The notes: generated by a model from the sequence alone, not told the origin. Numbered from the stretch's first letter, positions 47,115 to 56,174 are shown. The stretch: DNA of 64,000 nt from SAR202 cluster bacterium bin87 (GCA_002238825.1 MPNC01000007.1:1-64000), one strand, 5' to 3'. Program-made: numbers and translations.

Positions 47115-48722
47115 ATGCCCACCATGACCGGCGGTCAGGCTCTCATGCGCTCTCTGTATCTGGAGGGGGTGCGCGTCATCTTCGGGTTGCCCGGCGTGCA
47201 GTTGTACCACGCGCTGGACGCGCTGAACGACGTGCCGGGCATCCGCCTGATCACCACGCGACACGAGCAGGCCACGGCCTACATGGCCGACGGCTACGCC
47301 CGGGCCAGCGGCGGCGTGGGCACGGCATTGATGGTGCCGGGACCCGGCCTGCTCAACGCGTCGGCGGCCATCAGCACGGCCTACTCGGCATCGTCGCCGG
47401 TGCTGGTGGTGTCGGGCCAGATCGAGCGCGACCTGATCGGCGCCGACCGGGGCATCCTGCACGAGGTCAACGACCAGCAGGACTGCATCCGGCCCATCAC
47501 CAAGTACGTGCGGCGGATGATGACCGCTGAGGAAGCGCCCGAAGCCGTCCACGAGGCCTTTCGGCAGCTGACCACCGGCCGGCCCCGTCCCGTGGAGATC
47601 GAGATGCCGCCGGAGACCATGGCGGAACAGCGCGAGGTCTCGCTTATGGAGGCCGAGGGCTACCCACGGCCAGCCGCATCCGACGAGCAGGTGGCCGAAG
47701 CTGCCCGCATCCTGGCCGGCGCGCGGCGCCCGCTGATCTGGGCCGGCGGCGGCGTGATCTCATCCGAAGGATCGCAGGCGCTGGTGAGGCTGGCCGAGCG
47801 GTTGCAGGCGCCGGTGATCACCACCGCCGAGGGCAAGGGCGTCATCGACGACCGCCATCCCCTGGCCCTGGGCGCGCTGCGGCTGCGCAACGACCCCGTG
47901 GCCAAGGAGGAGCCCAACTTCGACGTCATCCTGGGCGTGGGCAGCCGCATGGCCTTCCCCATGTGGTTGGACGGCCAGCGGGTGGTGCAGATCGACATCG
48001 ACGCCGACGAACTGGGCCGCAACTGGGAGAACACCTACGGCATCGCCGGCGACGCCCGCACCGTGATGGAGCAGGTGGACGCCAAACTCGCCGAGAGCAT
48101 CGACATCGGCTCCCGCCCGTCCTTTGCGGCCGAGACCGATGCCCTGCGCCGCCAGCGCGCAGAGAGCGCAATCCGGCCCGAGCCCCAGGAATCGTACCTG
48201 CAGGCCGTGCGGAACGCCGTGCCCGAGGACGGGATCCTGGTGTCCGGCATGACCCAGCTGGGCTACTACGCCCGCGCCTTCTGGCCCACCTACGAGCCGC
48301 GCACGTTCATCACGTCCAGCTACTCCGGCAACCTGGGCTACGCCTACCCCACGGCGCTGGGAGCCAAGGTGGCGCAGCCGGACCGGCCGGTGGTGGCCCT
48401 GTGCGGCGACGGCGGGTTCCTGTTCAACTCGCAGGAGCTGGCCACGGCGGTGCAGCACGGCATCAACGCGGTGGCGGTGGTGTTCAACGACAACGCCTAC
48501 GGCAACGTTCTGCGCGACCAGGTGAACCAGTTCAGCGGGCGGGCCGTCGGAGCCGAGCTGCACAACCCCGACTTCGTCAAGCTGGCCGAGGCCTACGGCG
48601 TCCGCGGCGCCCGCGCCGAAGGCCCAGAGGCCCTCGAGTCGGCCCTCCGCGAAGCCCTCGCCGCCGACGCCCCCAGCCTCATCGAGGTGCCGGTCAGCAT
48701 GATGCCGACGCCGTTTACGTAG
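47115..48722 (+). CDS. Thiamine-pyrophosphate-dependent enzyme (acetolactate synthase-like)
   Basis: The ATG at 47115 follows GGAAGG; a longer upstream frame overlaps DUF2277. The 535-residue enzyme has the POX/ALS three-domain layout: Glu of TTRHEQATAYMADGYAR (TPP activation), central FAD-like or nucleotide domain (LIWAGGGVISSEGSQALV) and the TPP motif GDGGFLFNSQELA..NDNAYG. It could be a biosynthetic ALS, a benzoylformate-type decarboxylase or an oxalyl-CoA relative. No small ALS regulatory subunit is adjacent, so a catabolic role is plausible. Confidence 0.85.
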   Translation: MPTMTGGQALMRSLYLEGVRVIFGLPGVQLYHALDALNDVPGIRLITTRHEQATAYMADGYARASGGVGTALMVPGPGLLNASAAISTAYSASSPVLVVSGQIERDLIGADRGILHEVNDQQDCIRPITKYVRRMMTAEEAPEAVHEAFRQLTTGRPRPVEIEMPPETMAEQREVSLMEAEGYPRPAASDEQVAEAARILAGARRPLIWAGGGVISSEGSQALVRLAERLQAPVITTAEGKGVIDDRHPLALGALRLRNDPVAKEEPNFDVILGVGSRMAFPMWLDGQRVVQIDIDADELGRNWENTYGIAGDARTVMEQVDAKLAESIDIGSRPSFAAETDALRRQRAESAIRPEPQESYLQAVRNAVPEDGILVSGMTQLGYYARAFWPTYEPRTFITSSYSGNLGYAYPTALGAKVAQPDRPVVALCGDGGFLFNSQELATAVQHGINAVAVVFNDNAYGNVLRDQVNQFSGRAVGAELHNPDFVKLAEAYGVRGARAEGPEALESALREALAADAPSLIEVPVSMMPTPFT

Positions 48723-48809
48723 GGGAAGACAGCGTCCGAATCTGATCCATAGTCAAGGCCCCAATTTGGTTGACAAGCGAGATTTGGTGCGCGAAGCGAG
48801 GACAACAGC

Positions 48810-50075
48810 ATGACCTTGCGAATCGGTGGCTCTACATCTTTGAGTGCAGAGGCAATTGGACCATTTCGCACATATCTACTCACTCATGGATTGTTACTTA
48901 ATTTCGCCGGAGAGGGCGCCCTGATTACCGATGGAGACGGTTCTTCTTTGTCGTTTCCCGAGTCGTCAGAACCGAATGAATTTGGAAGGTACTCAAATGA
49001 AGCTTATAAGCAATTGTTGGAAACGGTTGAGCGAGAAGTGAACGCCCGTCTAATCTGCATTAAAGGGGAATCCTCGTACGATGCAGCGTTCCGCACTCGT
49101 GAGGGGTTGACAACTGCACCGTGGCTCGCTGAGGCTCTGCTGGACAGACTATTGACTTTGGAAGTGTTGGTGAAACAGCGCGTTGTACAGGCAACCGGAA
49201 CCGGCGAAACCGAATTGATGGTGGCCTCCCATACCGTAGCGAACATTGAAGATGAGATTTCGCACGGGCGGATCGGGCCAATCGACTTGCAGCAATTAAT
49301 TGACAGTTTTGAAAGTGCCGGAATTCCTATGAGAGAAGCGTTCTTCATGGAAAACGCTACCAGCATAGCTGAAGATATGCGACATGCCATGCTCTCCGCT
49401 TGTCACCATTACGAAAATTTAGCCGGCGGAATTTTGGCAATGAATCATACTGGGCAATTTGGTAGACGGTCGGGCATCCCGAATAACGAGCCTTGGGAAC
49501 AACGGCTTTCTTCAGACGAAGTTGACGCTCTCTCGTTCGATTTCGCGAGTTCCGTGATAGCTTGTTATACCGCTTTAGATCTGATCTACCTCTTGTTCGT
49601 TTATCTTACCCGCGAGCCGTTTTTGAACCCTGAGTTCCCACGTAATTTGCATTTTCCGGATGCCCATGGTCGGCAGATTTTTCGGTACGGTGGAGCGCCC
49701 ATGTCTGGAGATGCTGGAACGGGTGACCTTCCCTATGCTGTAGCCAACATAGTTCCTGGTCAATTCGGGTCGCTTCGATACAGCAGAAATGCGCTCGTAC
49801 ATAGCATGATGCCAGATTCTATGCGCGCCAAGGTTTATCAAGGCTGGCAGATGCCACCTATCAACAACCAACCGCTTCTGTACGTTCAGTACCTGTCTCG
49901 GGATGTTGATATAGATGGCGAACCTATCGCTCACCCTTGGGTACGTCGATTTTACGAAAAACAAACCGACGCGCAAGAAAACCTCTTCGAATGGCTACAA
50001 CTCACTTGGCAATGCGCTTTTGATACCATCGAATGGCTGATCCAACGCTGGTCTAACCATGTGGACCAAGCTTAA
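48810..50075 (+). CDS. Unrecognised protein with a HEPN-type RNALVH motif
   Basis: The 421-residue protein has no family I recognise. It is distinctly more AT-rich than its neighbours, suggesting recent acquisition. RNALVH (residues 326-331) fits the R-x4-H catalytic signature of HEPN ribonucleases and is preceded by a helix-rich stretch (about 245-270 hydrophobic). The rest is mostly helical and soluble. GAGG precedes the ATG. Function in RNA-targeting defence is inference only; the motif is short and may occur by chance. A HicB-like antitoxin gene lies 80 bp downstream. Confidence 0.6.
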   Translation: MTLRIGGSTSLSAEAIGPFRTYLLTHGLLLNFAGEGALITDGDGSSLSFPESSEPNEFGRYSNEAYKQLLETVEREVNARLICIKGESSYDAAFRTREGLTTAPWLAEALLDRLLTLEVLVKQRVVQATGTGETELMVASHTVANIEDEISHGRIGPIDLQQLIDSFESAGIPMREAFFMENATSIAEDMRHAMLSACHHYENLAGGILAMNHTGQFGRRSGIPNNEPWEQRLSSDEVDALSFDFASSVIACYTALDLIYLLFVYLTREPFLNPEFPRNLHFPDAHGRQIFRYGGAPMSGDAGTGDLPYAVANIVPGQFGSLRYSRNALVHSMMPDSMRAKVYQGWQMPPINNQPLLYVQYLSRDVDIDGEPIAHPWVRRFYEKQTDAQENLFEWLQLTWQCAFDTIEWLIQRWSNHVDQA

Positions 50076-50152
50076 ATCCTGTACGAGTTTGAGACCCCAG
50101 GCCGTCGTCAGTCCAGCAATCGGGACCCTTACAAAAAAAGATGGAGTGGACA

Positions 50153-50347
50153 ATGGTCGGTAAACTGTCGTCAATTGTCGAGCGCGAAGACGCGGGATTC
50201 ATGGCCATGTGCCCTGAACTGGACGTCGCCAGCCAGGGCAACACCATCGACGAGGCCCGCGCCAATCTAGCGGAGGCCGTGGAGTTATTTCTTGAGACGG
50301 CATCCGATGAGGAGATCCAAAGCCGATTGGCGCAGCACCGCCTGTAA
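50153..50347 (+). CDS. HicB-like antitoxin-type protein
   Basis: The ATG at 50153 follows GGAG; an upstream ATG at 50141 lacks a ribosome site. The 64-residue protein has the partial RNase-H-like fold pattern of HicB/UPF0150 proteins: IVEREDAGFMAMCPELDVASQG, then IDEARANLAEAVELFLE (both abridged). No HicA toxin gene follows, so it is an orphan, a solo regulator or a degraded pair. No DNA-binding tail is visible. Confidence 0.7.
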   Translation: MVGKLSSIVEREDAGFMAMCPELDVASQGNTIDEARANLAEAVELFLETASDEEIQSRLAQHRL

Positions 50348-50385
50348 TGCTGGCAGCCTAATGCCCTGACATTTGATCGAATCCG

Positions 50386-51393
50386 ATGCCCACGATCACC
50401 CGCATCCTCATCACCGATTTCGTCTGGCCTTCCACCGCGCCGGAGCGGGAGGCGCTGGTGGCCGGCCTGGGCGACGGTGTGGAGGTGGTGGAAGCGCCGG
50501 ACGGGTCGGAGGCGACGCTGGCAGCGCTGGCGGTTGATTGCGACGCCATCATGACCTGCTTTGCGCAGGTTACGCCGGCGGTGGTGCGGGCGGCGGAGAA
50601 ATGCCGCGTCATCAGCCGCTACGGCGTGGGCGTGGACAACATCGCCGTGGACGTCGCCACCGAGTTGGGCATCCCCGTCACCTACGTGCCCGACTACTGT
50701 GTCGACGAGGTCAGCGACCATGCGATGGCGCTGCTGCTCACCTGGAACCGGCAGGTGGGTTTCTACGACGGTGTCGCCAAAGCCGGACGCTGGGAGGGCA
50801 CGCCGTCGCCGCACCCGCTGACCCGTCTGCGCGGGCAGACCATCGGCATCCTCGGGTTCGGGCGCATCGGTCGCGCCGTGGCGGACAAGGCCCGCGCCTT
50901 CGGCCTGGCCGTGCTGGTCTTTGATCCCTACCTGCCGGCCGACGCGACGCTGCCCGACGGAGTGTCGCCGGCGGCGATGGACGACCTGCTGGCGGAGTCC
51001 GACTATGTCACGGTACACACGCCACTAAACGAGCAGACGCGGGGGCTCGTCGGCGCGGCTGAGTTCCAGCGCATGAAATCGTCGGCGTACATCATCAACT
51101 GCGCCCGCGGTCCCATCATCGACGAGCCGGCGTTGATCGACGCGTTGCGGGACGAACAGATCGCCGGCGCCGGCTTGGACGTGATGGAATCGTCCGCGCC
51201 GCCGGCGGACCACCCGCTGTTTGGGATGGGCAACGTGATCGTCACGCCCCACGTCGCCTTCCTCTCCCAGCAGTCGGTGCTGGAACTGGAGGTGCGCACG
51301 GCAAAGGCCACGGTGGACGTGCTGCAGGGCCGGATGCCGGAGTTCCTGGTGAACCCCGCGGTGCTGCCCCACTCGCGGGTCAGCCTGAGCTGA
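50386..51393 (+). CDS. C-terminal-binding-protein-like D-2-hydroxyacid dehydrogenase
   Basis: The 335-residue protein is a D-isomer-specific 2-hydroxyacid dehydrogenase: GFGRIGRAVADKA is the NAD loop, NCARGPIIDEPALI has the catalytic Arg, DVMESSAPPADHPL the Glu and VTPHVAFLSQQS the His. The early MSRYGVGVDNIA block (RYGVGVDNIA) matches CtBP-like bacterial members. It reduces or oxidises a 2-oxo/2-hydroxy acid with NAD(H). The ATG is used; a ribosome site is weak. An MBL hydrolase follows in the same direction. Confidence 0.87.
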   Translation: MPTITRILITDFVWPSTAPEREALVAGLGDGVEVVEAPDGSEATLAALAVDCDAIMTCFAQVTPAVVRAAEKCRVISRYGVGVDNIAVDVATELGIPVTYVPDYCVDEVSDHAMALLLTWNRQVGFYDGVAKAGRWEGTPSPHPLTRLRGQTIGILGFGRIGRAVADKARAFGLAVLVFDPYLPADATLPDGVSPAAMDDLLAESDYVTVHTPLNEQTRGLVGAAEFQRMKSSAYIINCARGPIIDEPALIDALRDEQIAGAGLDVMESSAPPADHPLFGMGNVIVTPHVAFLSQQSVLELEVRTAKATVDVLQGRMPEFLVNPAVLPHSRVSLS

Positions 51394-51462
51394 TGGCGGC
51401 GCCCACGGTTGCAATTTGCATGAATGAACAGGATACGCAAGATATCCTGACTGGGGGATGAC

Positions 51463-52281
51463 TTGGCTGAAGCAGGATTTACCATCAGTTACCTGGGCAC
51501 CGGGGCGGGCGGCTGCATCATGCGCAACCACACCGCCATCGTTGTGGACTGCCCCACCGGCGAGCGGATCCTGCTGGATGCCGCGTCGGGCAACACGGTG
51601 CTGCGTCACGGGCAAGCGCTGGGCATGTCGCCCACCGATTTCGACCACTGCCTCCTCAGCCACAGCCATCCTGACCACTGCGAGGGGTTGCCGCACATCG
51701 AAATGCAGCGCGGCCGCCGAAATCCGGCCGAACAGCCGATGCAGCTCTATGGCTCCGAGCGCGCTTTGGCGGACATCGGCACTTTGCTGGCCCTGCCGAC
51801 GCGGGGGCTCGCCGTAGACGCCGACGGAGCAGTGCGCCGGGATGGCCGGCGGTCGATAACCTTTCGGCCGACCGATCCGGGAGATTGGGTCCAACTGACT
51901 CCGGGCGTGCGGGCCAGGTGCACGGAGGTGAACCACATCGGCGGTGCATTGGCGTGGCGGGTTGAGTCGGGCGGGCACGCGGTGGTCTTCTCCGGTGACA
52001 CCCGGTGGTGTCCGGAGTTGGCCGAGTTGGCGCAAGGGGCAACGCTGCTGATCCACGAGGCCTTCTGCACGGACGAAGACCGCAGCCGGGCGGACAACGT
52101 GGCGCACGCCACGGCGGCGGAGGCGGGACGCATCGCGCAGATGGCCGGTGTCGGGTCGCTCACCCTGACCCACATCGACAACGCGTTTCACGCGGATACC
52201 GAGCCGTTGGCGGCGGAAGCGCGGTCGGTGTACGGCGGGCCGGTGGCGGTGGCCGAGGACTGCTGGCAGCAGCGGGTTTGA
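51463..52281 (+). CDS. MBL-fold metallo-hydrolase (RNase Z/arylsulfatase-like)
   Basis: The 272-residue protein begins at TTG 51463 after GGGGG; N-terminus TISYLGTGAGGCIMRNHTAI is typical of RNase Z-like MBL proteins. Metal motif SHSHPDHCEG (HxHxDH), His in EVNHIGGALAWR, Asp in FSGDTRWCPEL and the terminal His in LTHIDNAFHAD complete the site. Tree-dwelling metabolic rather than RNA activity cannot be distinguished. It is 69 bp downstream of the dehydrogenase and likely co-transcribed. Confidence 0.83.
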   Translation: MAEAGFTISYLGTGAGGCIMRNHTAIVVDCPTGERILLDAASGNTVLRHGQALGMSPTDFDHCLLSHSHPDHCEGLPHIEMQRGRRNPAEQPMQLYGSERALADIGTLLALPTRGLAVDADGAVRRDGRRSITFRPTDPGDWVQLTPGVRARCTEVNHIGGALAWRVESGGHAVVFSGDTRWCPELAELAQGATLLIHEAFCTDEDRSRADNVAHATAAEAGRIAQMAGVGSLTLTHIDNAFHADTEPLAAEARSVYGGPVAVAEDCWQQRV

Positions 52282-52323
52282 GTTGATCGAAGCCGGTGGG
52301 CGCAGGCTGTCCCACCAGACGGC

Positions 52324-52352
52324 TTGACGTTTATCTCTATATATAATATACT
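52324..52352 (+). promoter_or_regulatory. Sigma-70-type promoter in an AT-rich island
   Basis: TTGACG (52324-52329) and TATACT (52347-52352) are 17 bp apart. The flanking 52327-52395 is strongly AT-rich for this genome and contains two related blocks, TGACGATATTT and TGACGCGATATTTT, which could be an operator. It would serve the YtxH gene starting at 52534. Confidence 0.55.
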
Positions 52353-52533
52353 GTATTCGCTGTGACGATATTTCGCTGACGCGATATTTTATCGACCCTG
52401 TACCCAGTCGAGCAACATGCAAATCGATCCTGCGCGACCCCAATTTGGTCATAACGGTGATGACGGGCCCGCCGGCCAAGGCGACCCCGCGTTGTATAAT
52501 TGGGTACGTACATTCAATTTCAGGAGGTCTTAC

Positions 52534-52752
52534 ATGAACCGCACCCAACGTGATTTGATACTGCTGGCCGCCGGCATCGGCATCGGGGTTGGCCTCGGCA
52601 TGCTGCTGGCGCCCCGCAGTGGACGGGAAACCCGCCAGGCGCTGACGCAGGGGGCGAACCAGGCCGTGGACCGCGGCCGCGATTACTGGCAGCGTATCCG
52701 CAGCCGAATCGCCGCTGGCGACAGCGACGCGGAGCTCGACTCCGAGGATTAG
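52534..52752 (+). CDS. YtxH-domain small membrane protein
   Basis: The ATG at 52534 follows AGGAGG. The 72-residue protein begins with one membrane segment (ILLAAGIGIGVGLGMLLAP) followed by the basic APRSGRETRQAL pattern of YtxH/gas-vesicle-GvpP-like proteins and an acidic C-terminus. These are stress-related membrane-associated proteins of unclear mechanism. It is followed by a strong terminator. Confidence 0.8.
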   Translation: MNRTQRDLILLAAGIGIGVGLGMLLAPRSGRETRQALTQGANQAVDRGRDYWQRIRSRIAAGDSDAELDSED

Positions 52753-52764
52753 CCTGGGCCGTCC

Positions 52765-52806
52765 GCCGGGGCGACGGTCTTTCCGGCCGTCGTCCCGGCG
52801 CTTTTT
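52765..52806 (+). terminator. Rho-independent terminator
   Basis: GCCGGGGCGACGG pairs with CCGTCGTCCCGGC (13 bp, one G-U) around a 9-nt loop and is followed two bases later by TTTTT at 52802-52806. It lies just after the YtxH gene. Confidence 0.85.
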
Positions 52807-52833
52807 GTGCCAATACGCGAAGGACAGCTGTAT

Positions 52834-53127
52834 ATGTCGCCTGACGTCGTATCGATTATCCGAGACATTGCAATCATCGTTATGGCGCTGATGGTGACCG
52901 TGTTGGCGCTGGCGCTCACCGTGGTGACGCTGAAGATCTACCCCAAGATCAGGCGGGCAGTGACAAATTTCGAGGCGTCGTCTTGCCTCATGCTCGACAC
53001 GGCGGCGCGGATCTCCGGCCTGGTGTCTGCGGGCAGCGAGGTGGGAGCGTTCGTCTGGGACCTCGTCACGCGGCTCCGCAGCCGCAACGACGACAAGTCG
53101 GACGATGCGGGCACCGCGTCCAGCTGA
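52834..53127 (+). CDS. Small membrane protein, unknown function
   Basis: The ATG at 52834 (AAGGA nine bases upstream) gives 97 residues; a GTG at 52807 in frame overlaps the terminator's T-tract and is rejected. One long hydrophobic segment (about residues 7-32, IAIIVMALMVTVLALALTVV) is followed by a soluble, slightly amphipathic tail ending in charged and Ser residues. The shape resembles the N-terminal membrane anchor of DUF948-like proteins. It sits between YtxH and prfA; function unknown. Confidence 0.65.
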   Translation: MSPDVVSIIRDIAIIVMALMVTVLALALTVVTLKIYPKIRRAVTNFEASSCLMLDTAARISGLVSAGSEVGAFVWDLVTRLRSRNDDKSDDAGTASS

Positions 53128-53216
53128 AAGGTCGTCGCGCAACCGTCGGGTCTGATTTACGACTCGTCGAAGTACTACCGGATTCACCTGGCGGAGCCGT
53201 TTGGAGTCTCTTCGCC

Positions 53217-53246
53217 TTGTAGACGTTCCGGGTGCTAAGTTATAAT
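53217..53246 (+). promoter_or_regulatory. Possible promoter of prfA
   Basis: A perfect TATAAT (53241-53246) lies 34 bases before the prfA ATG; the TTGTAG at 53217-53222 with 18-bp spacing is only a half-match to the -35 box. Confidence 0.4.
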
Positions 53247-53279
53247 CCGAGGGTAGTATCATAATTAGCGCGGTGTGCG

Positions 53280-54359
53280 ATGCCAGATATATTCGACAAG
53301 CTGCAGCCTATCGTGGATCGTTATCGGTCCATCGAAGATGAAATGGGGCAACCGGAAGTTGCTGCAGACTACGCCAGGCTCCGCGAACTGAACCGAGAAC
53401 GGTCCGGATTAGAAGAGCTGGTTGGAATCGAGAGCCGGCAGCGCAAGCTGTTTGAAGAAAAAGCCGATCTTAGGGCTCTGGTGAGCGAGGGCGGCGACCC
53501 CGAGCTGGTGGAGATGGCTCAGCTGGAGCTGGATGAGGTCGAGCAACGGATCTCCAAGTTGGAGCAGCAGTTGATGATCGCACTGCTCCCGAAGGACCCG
53601 AACGACGAGCGGGACGTCATCGTGGAGATCCACGCCGCAGCCGGAGGCGAAGAAGCCTCCCTGTTCGCCGGCGATCTGTACCGGATGTACCAGCGCTTCT
53701 CCCAGGAGCAGGGCTGGCCGGTGGAGATACTGGACTCCAATCCGTCGGACCGGGGTGGATTCAGCCGTATCGCCTTCTCCGTTGACGGGGACAACGCCTT
53801 CAGCCGACTGAAGTTCGAAGCCGGCGTGCACCGGGTGCAGCGCGTGCCCGAAACCGAGACGCAGGGGCGCATCCATACCTCCACGGTGACGGTGGCGGTG
53901 CTGCCGCAGGCCGATGAGGTCGAGGTGGCAATCAAGGAAGACGATCTCCGCATTGACATCTTCCACGCCGGGGGTCACGGCGGCCAGAACGTCAACAAGG
54001 TCGCCACTGCGGTCAGGATCGTACATGAACCCACCGGCGTCGTGGTCGTGTGCCAGGATGAACGGTCGCAGTACAAGAACAAGTCCAAGGCCATGACGAT
54101 CCTGCGCAGCCGGTTGTACGCGGCGGAACAGGAACGACACCAGGCCGCCATTTCCAACAGCCGAAAAGCACAGATCGGGAGCGGCGACCGCTCCGAGAAG
54201 ATCCGCACGTACAACTACCCTCAGGATCGCATAACCGACCATCGGATCGGGCTGTCGGTCCACGGTGTGCAGCGTCTGATGGACGGGGGCCTGGGCGACA
54301 TCATCGATCGCCTGATTGTCGCCGACCAGGAACGGGCCCTCGCCAGCGTGTCCGCCTGA
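53280..54359 (+). CDS. prfA: Peptide chain release factor 1
   Basis: The 359-residue class I release factor has the catalytic GGQ at residues 234-236 in HAGGHGGQNVNK and the RF1-type codon-recognition tripeptide P-x-T (PET, 190-192) in RVPETETQGRIHTS, which reads UAG and UAA. An N-terminal coiled-coil domain 1 occupies about residues 1-100. Length is standard. The ATG is at 53280; ribosome site weak. It is followed by prmC, which methylates the GGQ glutamine, a common pairing. Confidence 0.95.
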   Translation: MPDIFDKLQPIVDRYRSIEDEMGQPEVAADYARLRELNRERSGLEELVGIESRQRKLFEEKADLRALVSEGGDPELVEMAQLELDEVEQRISKLEQQLMIALLPKDPNDERDVIVEIHAAAGGEEASLFAGDLYRMYQRFSQEQGWPVEILDSNPSDRGGFSRIAFSVDGDNAFSRLKFEAGVHRVQRVPETETQGRIHTSTVTVAVLPQADEVEVAIKEDDLRIDIFHAGGHGGQNVNKVATAVRIVHEPTGVVVVCQDERSQYKNKSKAMTILRSRLYAAEQERHQAAISNSRKAQIGSGDRSEKIRTYNYPQDRITDHRIGLSVHGVQRLMDGGLGDIIDRLIVADQERALASVSA

Positions 54360-54422
54360 TCCCACTGTTGCAGACCAACATGTTCAGGGGCGGCCGTAGG
54401 GTCGCCCTTGCCGATTGAGCGT

Positions 54423-55307
54423 ATGCCCAGCCTTCGCACCGTAATCCAGGAAACCCACCGCACGTTGGAGTCCGCAGGTATTCCCGATGCCCGGCTCGAG
54501 GCTGAGGTGATGGTGATGGACGTGATGCGGATGCCACGCCAGGCCATCTTCGCGGAGCAGGAGTCCCAGGTCTTGCTGCCACAGGAGGAGCAACTGACCG
54601 CCATCGTGACGCGGCGGCTCACGCGGGAACCGCTGGCCTATATCTTGAATTATCGCGAGTTCTACGGCGTAAACCTGCTGGTGAACCGGGACGTGCTCAT
54701 ACCGCGTCCGGAAACCGAGACCATGGTGGAGCACGCGCTGTTCATGGCGCTAATGGGCATGGAAAGCCGTGAACTGGTGATTGCCGACGTGGGCACCGGA
54801 ACCGGGGCCATCGCCATCAACCTGGCCATCCACCTGCCGGCAGCCCGCATCTACGCCAGCGACGCTTACGACGCCACCCTGGACGTGGCCGCCTATAACG
54901 TGCGGATGCACAACGTTGCCGACCGCGTCACCCTGCTGAAGGGCGACCTCCTCGAGCCGCTGCCCGAACCGGTGGACGTCATAGTAGCCAATCTTCCCTA
55001 CCTGCCCACGGATCGCATCCCCACGCTGCAACCGGAAATCCAGTGGGAGCCGGTGGCCGCACTCGATGGCGGGGCCGATGGCCTGGACCACATTCGGCGG
55101 CTGCTATCCCAGGCGTCGGCATCGCATGGCGAAGAAAACGCCCGTTTGAAATCCCACGGCGTGATCCTGCTGGAGATGGATCCCGAGCAGATCTCCGAGG
55201 CCCGGTCGCTGGCATCCGCAGCCTTCCCGGATGCGGAAATCACCGTCGAGCCGGACCTGGCGAGGTTGGATCGAGTGCTGTCGGTCAGCCTGGGCGCCGA
55301 TTACTGA
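54423..55307 (+). CDS. prmC: Release factor glutamine methyltransferase
   Basis: The 294-residue SAM-dependent methyltransferase modifies the GGQ glutamine of RF1 and RF2. It has an N-terminal helical domain (about 1-85), the AdoMet motif VIADVGTGTGAIAINLA and the substrate loop DVIVANLPYLPTD, where NLPY replaces the usual NPPY. Because the catalytic Asn and final Pro-Tyr remain, activity is still expected. The ATG at 54423 is preferred; TTG at 54408 in frame is possible. It starts 63 bp after prfA, supporting the assignment. Confidence 0.92.
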   Translation: MPSLRTVIQETHRTLESAGIPDARLEAEVMVMDVMRMPRQAIFAEQESQVLLPQEEQLTAIVTRRLTREPLAYILNYREFYGVNLLVNRDVLIPRPETETMVEHALFMALMGMESRELVIADVGTGTGAIAINLAIHLPAARIYASDAYDATLDVAAYNVRMHNVADRVTLLKGDLLEPLPEPVDVIVANLPYLPTDRIPTLQPEIQWEPVAALDGGADGLDHIRRLLSQASASHGEENARLKSHGVILLEMDPEQISEARSLASAAFPDAEITVEPDLARLDRVLSVSLGADY

Positions 55308-55374
55308 GGCCAGAGGTCTCGGCCTTGTCCCTGCACCCCGGCCCGACCGCATCGCCACGCCAACGTGAGCGCCC

Positions 55375-56121
55375 ATGCGTGCCCTGATCGTCTCTGACAT
55401 CCACTCCAACCTGCAGGCCCTGGACGCGGTGCTGGCCGATGCGGAAGACGCGGGCGGGTACGACGTAGTTTGGTTCCTGGGGGATCTGGTGGGCTACGGG
55501 TCCGACCCCGGCGCATGTGTCGACCGACTGCGGGCGCTGCCTCACGTCGGGGTGGCCGGCAACCACGACCATGCCGTCACTGGTAAACTGAACCCAGACC
55601 TATTCAACGGCGCGGCACGCGCCGCGGCGCTGTGGACGACGCAACAACTTTCCGACGACGCAATGCAGTACCTGGCCGCGCTGCCCGAGGTGCGCGAGGC
55701 GGGACAGTTCACCCATGTCCACGGCAGCTTGCGCGACCCAATCATGGAATATCTCATCAGCGAGCCGGCAGCGCTGGCAACCTTTGGCCTGATGGAAACA
55801 CCCTTCTGCCTGGTCGGGCACTCACACTACCCGTTGGTCTGGTGTGAGGAAGCCGGCGGAGCCACTGTGGAACTGCTCGATCCCGCCAGCCCGCTGCAAT
55901 TGCAGTCCGACCGCAGAATGATCGTGAATCCCGGCAGCGTGGGCCAACCGAGGGATGGGGACTGGCGAGCGGCATATCTCCTTTACGACGGCGAGGCGGG
56001 AGGAGATGGTGGTGTGCTGGTGCACCGCCGCGTCGAATATGACCTCGCGGGGGCGCAACAGGGGATATTGGCCGCGGGTCTTCCGGAGTCGCTGGCGATT
56101 CGCCTGGGGAGCGGGCACTAG
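55375..56121 (+). CDS. Metallophosphoesterase family protein
   Basis: The 248-residue protein has all calcineurin-type phosphoesterase blocks: ALIVSDIHSNLQAL (DxH), WFLGDLVGYG (GD), GVAGNHDHA (GNHD) and VGHSHYPL (GHxH). Two metals would be bound. Substrates of this YfcE/ApaH-like group are phosphodiesters or small phosphates. The C-terminal ~50 residues hold VNPGSVGQPRDGD, typical of the bacterial clade. It lies between prmC and the NYN gene, all in one direction. Confidence 0.88.
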   Translation: MRALIVSDIHSNLQALDAVLADAEDAGGYDVVWFLGDLVGYGSDPGACVDRLRALPHVGVAGNHDHAVTGKLNPDLFNGAARAAALWTTQQLSDDAMQYLAALPEVREAGQFTHVHGSLRDPIMEYLISEPAALATFGLMETPFCLVGHSHYPLVWCEEAGGATVELLDPASPLQLQSDRRMIVNPGSVGQPRDGDWRAAYLLYDGEAGGDGGVLVHRRVEYDLAGAQQGILAAGLPESLAIRLGSGH

Positions 56122-56174
56122 CAAACTTGACGGTTTTCGTTCCGCACCATTAAACTTTTTTACGACACCCGCTC

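Noticed and set aside
51025-53262. 745-residue minus-strand frame across several genes
   Set aside because: It spans the dehydrogenase, MBL, YtxH and terminator regions on the wrong strand and matches no family.
53409-54365. 318-residue minus-strand frame antisense to prfA
   Set aside because: prfA on the plus strand has full release-factor motifs; the antisense frame has none.
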